Below are positions 1-8,240 of a stretch of DNA of 64,000 bases, one piece after another; within the stretch, counting starts at the first letter, position 1, and each line of letters opens with the position of its first letter. The notes under the pieces were generated by a model that saw nothing but the letters and a program-made list of their open reading frames with translations, was not told where the DNA came from and did not search any database. The stretch spans positions 1 to 64,000 of the forward strand of contig NZ_JAFEXF010000011.1 of assembly GCF_016905445.1 (NCBI RefSeq). Reading direction: 5' to 3'. Both the position numbers and the translations under genes were made by a program. This DNA is from Streptomyces sp. G44 (lineage in GTDB: Bacteria > Actinomycetota > Actinomycetes > Streptomycetales > Streptomycetaceae).

Positions 1-1
1 G

Positions 2-1321
2 CCGGACGCCGCGGCGAAGAAGTGGGTGGAGAAGAACGAGGCGAAGTGGCGGGCGGGGGGTTCTGGGGAGGGGTCCGCGCGGGCCGTCCCTGTGGGCCGG
101 GGGCCTTGCGGGCAAGGGGCCCCGCCCAGCCGGGTCCGGGGCGGGCCGTCGGGGCGGGGGCAGGGGCGGGCCGCGCCCCCCCCCGCCCCGCAGGCCGCCT
201 TCCCCGCGGCCGCCGGGGAGGAGGCCGCCCGGGCGGCCCGCCAGCCCGTCCTCGTGGGGTACGGGGTCGCCGAGTCCTCGACGAAGCGCCGCGCGCGCAA
301 GGCGGGCGTCCCGGCCGCGCGGGACGTGCCCGTGGCGGAGCCGCAGCCGGTGGCGCCGCCCGAGGTGAACGGCCACGGCGCCCGGCCGCTCGCCAAGCCG
401 CCCGTGCGCAAGCTCGCCAAGGACCTCGGCGTGGACCTCGCGACGGTCACGCCGTCCGGGCCCGACGGGATCATCACCCGCGAGGACGTGCACGCGGCGG
501 CCGCCCCGGCCCCGCGGCAGGACCGGCCGCAGCCGCAGGCCCGCCCCGAGCAGGCCGAGGCCCCCGCGCCGCAGGCCGCCCCGGTGTCGGCGCCCGTGCC
601 GGGTGCGGACGCCCGCGAGACCCGCATCCCCATCAAGGGCGTCCGCAAGGCCACCGCGCAGGCGATGGTCCAGTCGGCGTTCACCGCGCCGCACGTCACG
701 GAGTTCGTGACGGTCGACGTGACGCGGACGATGAAGCTGGTCGAGGAGATCAAGCAGAACCCCGTCGAGTACGGCTTCGAGGGGCTGCGGGTCAATCCGC
801 TGCTGCTCATCGCCAAGGCCCTGCTCGTGGCGATCAAGCGCAATCCCGGGGTGAACGCCACCTGGGACGAGGCCAACCAGGAGATCGTCCAGAAGCACTA
901 CGTGAACCTCGGCATCGCCGCGGCCACCCCGCGCGGCCTGATCGTGCCGAACATCAAGGACGCGCACGCCAAGACCCTGCCGGAGCTGGCCGAGGCCCTC
1001 GGTGAGCTGGTCTCCACGGCGCGGGCGGGCAAGACGTCGCCCGCCGCCATGCAGGGCGGCACGGTCACGATCACGAACGTCGGCGTCTTCGGCGTCGACA
1101 CGGGCACGCCGATCATCAACCCCGGCGAGTCCGCGATCCTCGCGGTCGGTGCGATCAAGCTCCAGCCGTGGGTCCACAAGGGCAAGGTCAAGCCGCGCCA
1201 GGTGACCACGCTCGCGCTCTCCTTCGACCACCGCCTGGTCGACGGCGAGCTGGGCTCCAAGGTGCTCGCCGACGTGGCGGCGATCCTGGAGCGGCCGAAG
1301 CGGCTGCTGACCTGGACGTAG
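2..1321 (+). CDS. 2-oxo acid dehydrogenase E2 (dihydrolipoamide acyltransferase), 5'-truncated
   Basis: E2 core of a branched-chain 2-oxo-acid or pyruvate-type dehydrogenase complex, which moves the acyl group from lipoyl-lysine to CoA. The frame is already open at the left edge, so the true start and the lipoyl domain lie outside the window. In view are an Ala/Pro-rich linker, the E1/E3-binding domain (KPPVRKLAKDLGVDL, followed by a GIITREDV segment) and the C-terminal acetyltransferase domain from about ETRIPIKGVRK. The catalytic motif DHRLVDG stands about 30 residues before the stop. The linker signature VGYGV...TKRRARK fits actinomycete branched-chain E2 proteins (family knowledge), so BkdH/BkdC is my best guess, but the partner E1 genes are out of view. 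A strong terminator follows the stop. Confidence 0.93.
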   Translation, partial: PDAAAKKWVEKNEAKWRAGGSGEGSARAVPVGRGPCGQGAPPSRVRGGPSGRGQGRAAPPPAPQAAFPAAAGEEAARAARQPVLVGYGVAESSTKRRARKAGVPAARDVPVAEPQPVAPPEVNGHGARPLAKPPVRKLAKDLGVDLATVTPSGPDGIITREDVHAAAAPAPRQDRPQPQARPEQAEAPAPQAAPVSAPVPGADARETRIPIKGVRKATAQAMVQSAFTAPHVTEFVTVDVTRTMKLVEEIKQNPVEYGFEGLRVNPLLLIAKALLVAIKRNPGVNATWDEANQEIVQKHYVNLGIAAATPRGLIVPNIKDAHAKTLPELAEALGELVSTARAGKTSPAAMQGGTVTITNVGVFGVDTGTPIINPGESAILAVGAIKLQPWVHKGKVKPRQVTTLALSFDHRLVDGELGSKVLADVAAILERPKRLLTWT

Positions 1322-1352
1322 CACCGGCCGGGCAGGACGACGCGCGAAACGA

Positions 1353-1393
1353 GGAAGGGGGCCCGCCGCGATCACCGCGGCGGGCCCCCTTCC
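1353..1393. terminator. Bidirectional terminator between E2 and DD-peptidase genes
   Basis: A perfect 18-bp stem (1353-1370 with 1376-1393) around a 5-nt loop lies between two convergent stop codons. It can serve both genes. Confidence 0.85.
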
Positions 1394-1411
1394 CGTGTGC
1401 CGTGCCCGGTG

Positions 1412-2308
1412 TCAGGCGACCTTGAAGCCGTAGTCCATCAGCTTCTTGGCGTCCGAGGTGCGGTTGGCCACCGAGGAGGAGGTCAGGACCGTGCCGACGA
1501 CCGTCTTGCCGTTGCGGGTCGCGGCGAAGACGAGGCAGTACTTCGCCTCGGGGCCGGAGCCCGTCTTCACGCCGATGGCGCCGCGGTAGGAGCCGAGGAG
1601 GTTGTTCGTGTTCTCCCACGGCATGTAGCGGTAGCCGCCGGACTTGGTGGTGACCTTCTGCCGGGTCTCCTTCGTCTTCACGACCGTGCGGAACGTGGAG
1701 TACTTCATGGCGTTGCTCGCGAGCTTCGTCAGGTCGCGCGGCGTCGAGTAGTTCTGGCCGTGCCCGATGCCGTCGAACGAGTCGAAGTGGGTGTTGGTCA
1801 GACCGAGCGTGCGGGCCGTGGAGTTCATCTGGCCGATGAAGTTCTGCACGCGGGCCTTGCGCGTCGAACCCTTGCCGAACTTGTCCGCGAGCGCGTACGC
1901 GGCGTCGCAGCCGGACGGCAGCATCAGGCCGTACAGCAGCTGGCGCACGGTGACCTTGTCGCCGACGATCAGGCGGGCGGAGGAGGCGTAGTTGTTGTCG
2001 ACGATGTAGTCGCTGTACGCCTTCTGGACCGTGACCTTGGAATCCAGGTTGAGGTTCCGCTGGCCGAGCACCACGCGTGCCGTCATGATCTTCGTCGTGG
2101 ATCCGGTGGACCGACGGGTGTCGGCGGACTTGGTGAAGAGGGTCTTGCCCGTGCCGTTGTTCATCACATAGCCGCCCTTGGCGACGATGGACGGCTTCGG
2201 CGTTGCGGCCGCGTGGGCCGGGGTGGTGAGGGCGCCGGCGGCCAGTATCGAGCTCGCGGTGATGGTGACGGCCGATACGCGACGTACGCCCTTGATGCCG
2301 GTATTCAA
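1412..2308 (-). CDS. Secreted D-alanyl-D-alanine carboxypeptidase/transpeptidase (K15-like, S11)
   Basis: Penicillin-binding serine enzyme that trims or cross-links peptidoglycan stem peptides outside the membrane. I chose a TTG start at 2308 because a GGAG-type ribosome site lies just upstream and it opens a 34-residue signal peptide ending ALTTPAHA; the open frame upstream looks non-coding. From this start (298 aa) the active-site triad reads S70-T-T-K73, S132-G-C134 and K248-T-G250. SGC in place of the usual SxN matches the Streptomyces K15 DD-transpeptidase (family knowledge). The gene is divergent from the GntR gene. The 212-bp gap between them holds 20-bp-spaced repeats. Confidence 0.92.
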   Translation of the reverse strand: MNTGIKGVRRVSAVTITASSILAAGALTTPAHAAATPKPSIVAKGGYVMNNGTGKTLFTKSADTRRSTGSTTKIMTARVVLGQRNLNLDSKVTVQKAYSDYIVDNNYASSARLIVGDKVTVRQLLYGLMLPSGCDAAYALADKFGKGSTRKARVQNFIGQMNSTARTLGLTNTHFDSFDGIGHGQNYSTPRDLTKLASNAMKYSTFRTVVKTKETRQKVTTKSGGYRYMPWENTNNLLGSYRGAIGVKTGSGPEAKYCLVFAATRNGKTVVGTVLTSSSVANRTSDAKKLMDYGFKVA

Positions 2309-2400
2309 GATCTCTGCTCCAAATGCCCCTGGACTGCGGCCACATGAGGGGGCCGCTCTCCCGTTAGACGCACGAGAGGCGGCGATGGATGTACGCCGCG

Positions 2401-2450
2401 CCCCGGAAAATCGCCGCAGTGCCCGGAAAAGTGCTCCCGGCGCCCGAAAA
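2401..2450. repeat. Three CCCGGAAAA-type boxes at exact 20-bp intervals
   Basis: CCCCGGAAAA (2401), GCCCGGAAAA (2421) and CGCCCGAAAA (2441) are spaced exactly 20 bp apart in the divergent promoter region. The phasing is about two helical turns, which suggests co-operative protein binding. No known regulator is assigned. Confidence 0.5.
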
Positions 2451-2500
2451 AGGCTCGCGGACGCCGTGGGTTCCGCCATGTGGACTCGGGATTCCTGTGT

Positions 2501-2513
2501 ATACCTGATGTAT
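2501..2513. promoter_or_regulatory. Candidate GntR operator ATAC-N5-GTAT
   Basis: A short perfect inverted repeat (ATAC ctgat GTAT) lies 8 bp before the GntR start codon, in the position expected for autoregulation by a FadR-subfamily protein. The arms are only 4 bp. Confidence 0.35.
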
Positions 2514-2520
2514 CTATGCT

Positions 2521-3231
2521 GTGCGCATGCCAGCCCCCGCCGTCTCCGCCCCCGCCGTCTCCGCTGCCCCCGCCACCGCCCCCGTCACCGCTCCCAAGCG
2601 GCCCCCCGCCGCCGAGCGCGTCTACGCGCACGTCAAGCGAGCCGTCCTGGAGCGCCGCTACGAAGGCGGCACGCTCCTCACCGAGGGCGAACTCGCCGAG
2701 GCCGTGGGCGTCTCGCGTACGCCGGTGCGCGAGGCGCTGCTGAAGCTGGAGGTGGAGGGTTTGCTGCGGCTCTACCCGAAGAAGGGGGCCCTCGTGCTGC
2801 CCGTCTCCGCGCAGGAGATCGCGGACGTCGTCGAGACGCGGCTCCTGGTCGAGACCCACGCGGTGCGCAAGGCGGTGCCGGCGTCCGCGGGGCTGCTCGC
2901 CCGGCTCGGCGAACTCCTCGGCCAGCAGCGCGTCCAGGCCGCCGCCGGGGACTTCGCGGCCGCGGCCGTCACCGACCGGTGCTTCCACGCGGAGATCGTG
3001 CGCAGCGGCGGGAACGAGATCCTCTCCCGCCTCTACGACCAACTGCGCGACCGCCAGCTGCGGATGGGCGTCGCCGTGATGCACTCGCACCCGGACCGGA
3101 TCGCCAAGACGCTCGCCGAGCACGAGGAGATCCTCGCGGCGCTGGTCGCCGGTGACGCCGAGGCCGCGGTGGCCGTCGTCACGCGCCACGTCGGGTGGTT
3201 CCAGAACCTGGCGCGGGGTGAGGTGCGGTGA
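2521..3231 (+). CDS. GntR-family transcriptional regulator (FCD/FadR subfamily)
   Basis: DNA-binding regulator of 236 aa. After a low-complexity Ala/Pro N-terminus, the winged helix-turn-helix spans about residues 30-95 (AEAVGVSRTPVREALLKLE is the recognition region). An all-helical FCD ligand-binding domain follows, with the E-x-R-x-x-x-E-like ETRLLVE stretch and the later HxxD/HxH-type histidines. The start is GTG 2521 or ATG 2527; neither has a clear ribosome site, so a leaderless transcript is possible. Its stop overlaps the MFS start (GTGA), so the two are co-translated and the regulator probably controls the transporter. The ligand is unknown. Confidence 0.92.
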   Translation: MRMPAPAVSAPAVSAAPATAPVTAPKRPPAAERVYAHVKRAVLERRYEGGTLLTEGELAEAVGVSRTPVREALLKLEVEGLLRLYPKKGALVLPVSAQEIADVVETRLLVETHAVRKAVPASAGLLARLGELLGQQRVQAAAGDFAAAAVTDRCFHAEIVRSGGNEILSRLYDQLRDRQLRMGVAVMHSHPDRIAKTLAEHEEILAALVAGDAEAAVAVVTRHVGWFQNLARGEVR

Positions 3232-4535
3232 GCTCCGCGTCCGCTCCCGTCCGGCTGCCCGGGGATCCGCCCGGCGGCAGGAGGGCCGTGCTGGTCTGGT
3301 CGATCGGCGTCGCCGTCTACTTCGTCGCCGTCATCTTCCGGACCTCGCTCGGCGTCGCCGGGCTCGACGCCGCCGACCGGTTCCACGTCAACGCGTCCGC
3401 CCTCTCCACCTTCTCCATACTCCAGCTGCTCGTGTACGCGGGCATGCAGATACCCGTCGGCCTCATGGTCGACCGGCTCGGCACCAAGAAGGTGCTGACC
3501 ATCGGTGTGGTCCTCTTCACGATCGGCCAGCTCGGCTTCGCGTTCTCCCCCTCGTACGCGATGGCGCTCGCGTCCCGCGCCCTGCTCGGCTGCGGGGATG
3601 CGCTGACCTTCATCAGCGTCCTGCGGCTCGGCACCCGCTGGTTCCCCGCCCGGCGCGGCCCGCTCGTCGCCCAGCTCGCGGGCCTTGTCGGCATGGCGGG
3701 CAACCTCGTCTCCACCCTCGTCCTGGCCCGGCTGCTGCACTCCGTCGGCTGGACCGCGGCCTTCGCGGGCAGCGCGCTCTGCGGTGTCGTCGTCCTCGTC
3801 CTGATGACGCTGTTCCTGAAGGACCACCCCGAGGGGCACGAGCCGGAGCCGGCCGGGCACACGGGCGCGGTGTTCGTGCGCGAGCAGATCGTCCTGTCCT
3901 GGCGCGAGCCCGGCACCCGGCTCGGGATGTGGGTGCACTTCACCACGCAGTTCCCGGCGATGGTGTTCCTGCTGCTGTGGGGCCTGCCGTTCCTCGTCGA
4001 GGCGCAGGGCCTGTCCCGGGCGGCCGCGGGTGAGCTGCTGACGCTCGTCGTGCTGTCCAACATGGTCATCGGCCTGGTCTACGGCCAGGTCGTCGCCCGG
4101 CACCACGCGGCGCGGCTCCCGCTGGCGCTCGGCACCATCGGGGCGACGGCCACGGTGTGGGCGGCCACGCTGGCCTGCCCCGGGGGCCGGGCCCCGATGT
4201 GGCTGCTGATCGTCCTGTGCGCGGTGCTCGGCGCCTGCGGGCCCGCGTCCATGATCGGCTTCGACTTCGCGCGGCCCGCGAACCCGCCCGAGCGGCAGGG
4301 CACGGCCTCGGGCATCACGAACATGGGCGGCTTCGTCGCCTCCATGACGACGCTGCTCGCGATCGGCCTGCTGCTCGACGCGACCGGGGACGACTACCGG
4401 GTCGCCTTCTCCGCGGTCTTCGTCCTGGAGGCGGTGGGGCTCTGCCAGATCCTGCGGCTGCGCGGGCGGGCGGTGCGCAGGGAGCGGGAGCAGCTCGTCG
4501 CCTCCCGGGTGGAGGCGGTGCACGTGCCCGCGTGA
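3228..4535 (+). CDS. MFS transporter
   Basis: Major facilitator superfamily permease (435 aa, about 12 predicted membrane segments). The loop between TM2 and TM3 carries the MFS signature as MVDRLGTKK. The N-terminal half (residues 20-200) has the alternating hydrophobic blocks expected, and a charged loop near residue 205 divides the halves. It starts with GTG inside the stop of the GntR gene (4-bp overlap), which is strong evidence of translational coupling. The substrate cannot be read from the sequence. Its stop shares a hairpin with the convergent gene's stop. Confidence 0.92.
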   Translation: MSSASAPVRLPGDPPGGRRAVLVWSIGVAVYFVAVIFRTSLGVAGLDAADRFHVNASALSTFSILQLLVYAGMQIPVGLMVDRLGTKKVLTIGVVLFTIGQLGFAFSPSYAMALASRALLGCGDALTFISVLRLGTRWFPARRGPLVAQLAGLVGMAGNLVSTLVLARLLHSVGWTAAFAGSALCGVVVLVLMTLFLKDHPEGHEPEPAGHTGAVFVREQIVLSWREPGTRLGMWVHFTTQFPAMVFLLLWGLPFLVEAQGLSRAAAGELLTLVVLSNMVIGLVYGQVVARHHAARLPLALGTIGATATVWAATLACPGGRAPMWLLIVLCAVLGACGPASMIGFDFARPANPPERQGTASGITNMGGFVASMTTLLAIGLLLDATGDDYRVAFSAVFVLEAVGLCQILRLRGRAVRREREQLVASRVEAVHVPA

Positions 4536-4549
4536 CGCTACGGCGTCAC
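4532..4549. terminator. Compact hairpin carrying both convergent stop codons
   Basis: GTGACGC (4532-4538), a TACG tetraloop and GCGTCAC (4543-4549) form a perfect 7-bp hairpin. The TGA of the MFS gene (4533-4535) and the TAG of the minus-strand gene (4538-4540) both lie within it. Confidence 0.5.
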
Positions 4550-5362
4550 CGCGAAGTTGCGCAGGATCGCCTCGGCCAGGTCGTGGTCGCCCTCGCTCTT
4601 GACCCGGTCGGCGACGGCGGCGTACGTCACGCGGCCGCAGGCGAGCCGGAAGTACGTCTCCCAGTCCAGGGCGATGGTGGCGAGCGGGCCGAGCGAGGGG
4701 GCGCTGTCCACCGTGCCCTTGCCGTCGGCGTCGACGCGCACCGTGCGCAGGAACTCCACGGGGCCGCTCACGTCGAGGACGACGGCGGAGCTCGCGGGCG
4801 CGCCGGCCTTCTTGGCGACGACCTTCGGCAGGCCGTGCAGGAGGAGGTCGCGGGCGACGTACGCGCCGGGGGAGGCGAGGTTGCCCGGCTTCCGCAGCGC
4901 CGTGCGCAGGTCCTGCTCGTGCACCCATACGTCGAACGCCCGCATGCGCATGGCCAGTTCGAGGGTCTGCTCGGTGCCGAGGGGGCCGCGGATCTTGGTG
5001 CCCGGGTCGCGTGACTCGTTCCGCAGCTGCCGGGTGCGGCGGATGATGGTGTACTCCAGCTCGGAGGTCATCTCCGGCGCGGTGTGGTGGCGGCGCACGT
5101 CGACCTGCATCTCCATGTACCGCTGGCCGTCGGTCTTCACGTGGTACAGGTCGCGGGGCAGGGTGTGGATCGGCCGCGGGTCGCCCAGCATCTCGCAGTC
5201 GAGGCCGATGACGTGGGAGACGATGTCGCGCACGGACCAGCCGGGGCAGGGAGTCGCCCAGTTCCACTCTCCTTCGGCGAGCGGTGCGACCAACTCGGAT
5301 ATCGCTTCCACTGAGTGGGTCCAGGCGTCGGCGTAGGTTTGCAGGCTGGGATGGAGACTCAC
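4538..5362 (-). CDS. Maleylpyruvate isomerase N-terminal domain protein (mycothiol-dependent DinB-like)
   Basis: A 274-aa protein of the MDMPI/DinB four-helix family, whose members use mycothiol, the actinobacterial thiol, in isomerase or transferase reactions. The N-terminal half has the family pattern TPCPGWSVRDIVSHVIGLD (about residues 37-55), whose histidine is a usual metal ligand. A second conserved stretch AFDVWVHEQDLRTAL (about residues 163-177) supplies the HE/D positions. The C-terminal 100 residues resemble the SCP2-like tail of this family. The exact substrate is unknown. It is convergent with the MFS gene and divergent from the amidohydrolase gene. Confidence 0.85.
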   Translation of the reverse strand: MSLHPSLQTYADAWTHSVEAISELVAPLAEGEWNWATPCPGWSVRDIVSHVIGLDCEMLGDPRPIHTLPRDLYHVKTDGQRYMEMQVDVRRHHTAPEMTSELEYTIIRRTRQLRNESRDPGTKIRGPLGTEQTLELAMRMRAFDVWVHEQDLRTALRKPGNLASPGAYVARDLLLHGLPKVVAKKAGAPASSAVVLDVSGPVEFLRTVRVDADGKGTVDSAPSLGPLATIALDWETYFRLACGRVTYAAVADRVKSEGDHDLAEAILRNFAVTP

Positions 5363-5545
5363 GGGACCCCTCGGCGGTCGTACGCGGGCGGTGGGTGGCT
5401 GGGCGGCGGCGTGGGGGCTCGGGGAGGTCCCCCGCCCCGGAAAATCACAGTACGCTGCCCGCAGTCACCCCGGCAGTGGTTTCGTGTGACGATCGTAGGC
5501 TGTGTTTGACGGTGATGACGGACCGAATGCCAGGACGGTGGTAGT

Positions 5546-6349
5546 GTGCGCGCCTCTCTCATCCAGATCGCCGTGGACGACGGTGAATCCGCCAACTCCC
5601 GCAGGGAGCGGGTGGCTTCGCTGGTGCGGGACGTGGCGGCGCGGGAGCGGTCCGGTCTCGTCGTGCTGCCGGAGCTGTGGACGACGGGGGCCTTCGCCTA
5701 CGAGTCCTTCGCGAGCGAGGCGGAGCCGCTCGAAGGGCCCACGTACGAGGCCATGGGCAAGGCGGCGCGGGACGCGGGCGTCTGGCTGCACGCCGGGTCC
5801 ATCCCCGAGCGTGACCCCGAGGGCCCCCTGTACAACACCTCTCTCGTCTTCTCCCCGGACGGTGAACTCGCCGCCGCCTACCGCAAGATCCACCGCTTCG
5901 GCTTCGACAAGGGCGAGGCGGTCCTGATGGGGGCGGGCTCGCAGCTGGTGACGGTACGGACGCCGTCCACCACGCTGGGCCTCGCCACCTGTTACGACCT
6001 GCGCTTCCCGGAGCTCTTCCGGGGGCTGGTGGACGCGGGGGCGGAGATGTTCGTGGTCCCGGCGGGGTGGCCGGCGCGGCGGCGTGAGCACTGGCTGCTG
6101 TTGGCTCGGGCGCGGGCGGTCGAGGACCAGGTGTATGTCCTCGCGTGCGGCACCGGGGGTACGCATGCGGGGGTGCCGCAGGCGGGGCACAGTGTCGTCG
6201 TCGATCCGTGGGGCGAGGTGCTGGCCGAGGCGGGGGACGGTGAGGAGGTCCTCACCGTGGAGGTGGATCCGGGGCAGGTCTTGGCCACGCGGGATCAGTT
6301 CCCGGCGTTGAAGGACCGGCTTCTGGGGGTCAGCCCGCCGGGGCGGTGA
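5546..6349 (+). CDS. Carbon-nitrogen hydrolase (nitrilase superfamily amidase)
   Basis: Cysteine hydrolase of small amides or nitriles, 267 aa, the usual single-domain length. The Glu-Lys-Cys triad is visible: E43 in VVLPELW, K114 in YRKIHRF and C149 in LATCYDLRFPEL. The DLRFPEL context is typical of the omega-amidase/NIT2-like and YafV-like branch, so deaminated-glutamine repair or short omega-amide hydrolysis is a reasonable guess. The GTG start has only a weak GGA-type ribosome site. Downstream lies a copy of the dispersed GC-rich repeat. Confidence 0.92.
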   Translation: MRASLIQIAVDDGESANSRRERVASLVRDVAARERSGLVVLPELWTTGAFAYESFASEAEPLEGPTYEAMGKAARDAGVWLHAGSIPERDPEGPLYNTSLVFSPDGELAAAYRKIHRFGFDKGEAVLMGAGSQLVTVRTPSTTLGLATCYDLRFPELFRGLVDAGAEMFVVPAGWPARRREHWLLLARARAVEDQVYVLACGTGGTHAGVPQAGHSVVVDPWGEVLAEAGDGEEVLTVEVDPGQVLATRDQFPALKDRLLGVSPPGR

Positions 6350-6376
6350 GGGGGCGTGGCCCTCTGGGGGAACGGG

Positions 6377-6496
6377 TGCGGGTGTGTGGGGGTTGGGCGC
6401 GCAGTTCCCCGCGCCCCTTGCGGGGCCTGTTCGTCGGTGTGCCGATGCGGGTGTGTGGGGGGTTGCTCGCGCAGTTCCCCGCGCCCCTTGCGGGGC
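6377..6496. repeat. Two copies of a dispersed GC-rich intergenic repeat
   Basis: Copies at 6377-6426 and 6446-6496 (69-bp offset) each run from TGCGGGTGTGTGGGGG to an inverted-repeat core GCGCAGTTCCCCGCGCCCCT followed by TGCGGGGC. Related copies occur inverted at 14503-14553 and near 31590-31635. The core also forms part of the 31667-32068 array. It lies between two genes and has no coding potential. Confidence 0.8.
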
Positions 6497-6531
6497 GCGA
6501 GTCCGCGCGGTCCGGGCCGCGTCGGACGGTG

Positions 6532-6762
6532 TCAGTAGCCCTTGCGCTCCCGCTTGGGGTCGACGACCGCCGTCTGTGCCACCGGCGGCGCCACCGCCCG
6601 CCTGCGCCGCGCCACGCTGGTGAACGCGGCGACGCCGATGAGCCCCACCACCATCATCACGAGACCGGCGACGGTGACGTTGAGGCCTTCCATCTTCCAG
6701 TCGGTCGCGAACGTGAGAATGGCGCCCACGGCGATGAGAATGATGCATCCGCCCAGGCCCAT
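6532..6762 (-). CDS. Small two-TM membrane protein (DUF6458-like)
   Basis: A 76-aa protein. ATG 6762 is preceded by a good GGGAGG site, and the upstream extension is rejected. It has two hydrophobic segments, CIILIAVGAILTFATDW at the very N-terminus and NVTVAGLVMMVVGLIGVAAF, then a basic RRRR stop-transfer and a charged tail. The start MGLGGCIILI with the ATDW end of TM1 matches the DUF6458 family of actinomycete membrane proteins, whose function is unknown. It is a separate minus-strand gene behind the aminopeptidase. Confidence 0.8.
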   Translation of the reverse strand: MGLGGCIILIAVGAILTFATDWKMEGLNVTVAGLVMMVVGLIGVAAFTSVARRRRAVAPPVAQTAVVDPKRERKGY

Positions 6763-6840
6763 ATGGACCGCCTCCCTGTGGTCGTGGCTGCGTTGCACCG
6801 TGTACCCGGCTCCGCCGCCCCCACACGGGAAAGCGGTCCC

Positions 6841-8136
6841 TCAGCCCTCCAGGAACGCCACGAGCGCGTTGGCCAGCATGTGCGGGTCGTCCGCGCCGCA
6901 CAGCTCGCGCACGCTGTGCATCGACAGGATCGCCACGCCGATGTCGACCGTCTTGATGCCGTGCCGGGCCGCGGTGATGGGGCCGATCGTCGTGCCGCAC
7001 GGCATCGCGTTGTTGGAGACGAACGACTGGAACGGCACGCCCGCCTTCTCACACGCGGCGGCGAACACCGAGCGTCCGGCGCCGTCCGTGGCGTAGCGGT
7101 TGTTGACGTTGACCTTGAGGATGGGGCCGCCGTTGGCACGGGGGTGGTGCGTCGGGTCGTGCCGCTCCGCGTAGTTGGGGTGCACCGCGTGACCGGTGTC
7201 GGAGGAGAGGCAGACCGTCCCGGCGAAGGCGCGGGCCCGGTCCTCGTACGAGCCGCCGCGCGCGAACACGGAGCGCTCCAGGACGCCGCCGAGCAGCGGG
7301 CCGTCGGCGCCGGTGTCGGACTGCGAGCCGTTCTCCTCGTGGTCGAAGGCGGCCAGGACGGGGATGTACGGCAGGTCGTCACGGCCCGCCACAGCGGCCA
7401 GGGCGGCCGTTCCCGCGTGCACGGACAGGAGGTTGTCCATGCGCGGCCCCGCGACGAGCTCGCGGTCGCGGCCGAGGAAGGCGGGGGGCTCCACGGAGTA
7501 CGTCATGAGGTCCCAGCCGGTGACCTCGCCCTCGGACAGGCCGGTCTCCTCCTCCAGGAAGCGGATGAGGTCACCCTCGTGGACGTCGTCGCCGAGGCCC
7601 CAGACGGGCTGCATGTGCTTCTGCTTGTCCAGCTTCAGCCCGTCGGTGTGGACGGACCGGTCCATGTGGATGGCCAGCTGGGGCACGCGCAGCAGCGGCC
7701 GGTCGACGTTGACGAGCCGCGTCGTGCCGTCGCGCAGCGAGAGGCGCCCGGCGAGGCCGAGGTCCCGGTCCAGCCAGGAGTTGAGCAGCGGGCCGCCGTA
7801 GATCTCGACGGCGACCTGGCGCCAGCCGTGGCCGCCCGCGTCGGGCCGCGGCTTCACACGGAGGTTCGGGGAGTCGGTGTGGGCGCCGACGATGCGGAAC
7901 GGGGTGTGCGGGGCGGCGCCCTCCGGGACGTACCAGGCGACGATGGCGCCGCCGCGCAGCACGTACTTGCCGCCGGTGGTCCCCTCCCACGCGTCGGTCT
8001 CCTCGACCTGCCGGAAGCCGGCCTTCTCCAGGCGCTCGGCGGCGCTCGCCACGGCGTGGTACGGCGTGGGACCGGCCGCCAGGAAGGACATGAGGTCTTC
8101 GGTGTGACCGCGGTCGAAGCGGGGCGCTGTACTCAT
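6841..8136 (-). CDS. M18 family zinc aminopeptidase
   Basis: Cytoplasmic dinuclear-zinc aminopeptidase (431 aa) of the M18 family, which prefers acidic or broad N-terminal residues. Metal-binding motifs are in order: HTDSPNLRVKP (first histidine ligand), DHEENGS (catalytic Glu plus metal ligand) and SSDTGHAVHPNY (aspartate and histidines), with a final MHSVREL near the C-terminus. I used ATG 8136, which opens MSTAPRFDRGHTEDL; the 15-residue upstream extension lacks family similarity. It is probably a housekeeping peptide-recycling enzyme. Confidence 0.93.
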   Translation of the reverse strand: MSTAPRFDRGHTEDLMSFLAAGPTPYHAVASAAERLEKAGFRQVEETDAWEGTTGGKYVLRGGAIVAWYVPEGAAPHTPFRIVGAHTDSPNLRVKPRPDAGGHGWRQVAVEIYGGPLLNSWLDRDLGLAGRLSLRDGTTRLVNVDRPLLRVPQLAIHMDRSVHTDGLKLDKQKHMQPVWGLGDDVHEGDLIRFLEEETGLSEGEVTGWDLMTYSVEPPAFLGRDRELVAGPRMDNLLSVHAGTAALAAVAGRDDLPYIPVLAAFDHEENGSQSDTGADGPLLGGVLERSVFARGGSYEDRARAFAGTVCLSSDTGHAVHPNYAERHDPTHHPRANGGPILKVNVNNRYATDGAGRSVFAAACEKAGVPFQSFVSNNAMPCGTTIGPITAARHGIKTVDIGVAILSMHSVRELCGADDPHMLANALVAFLEG

Positions 8137-8240
8137 GGGGTCAGCGTAACGAGGGACGGCCGCGGCCCGGCCCCGTGTCAAACGGGGCGGGCCACGGCCG
8201 TATCAGGCGAAACGGACAGCCGGCGGACAGCCGGGACGTC

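Noticed and set aside
3033..5267. 744-aa minus-strand open frame
   Set aside because: It is the shadow of the GntR, MFS and isomerase-like genes in high-GC DNA; its composition is Arg/Gly/Pro-rich and shows no domains.
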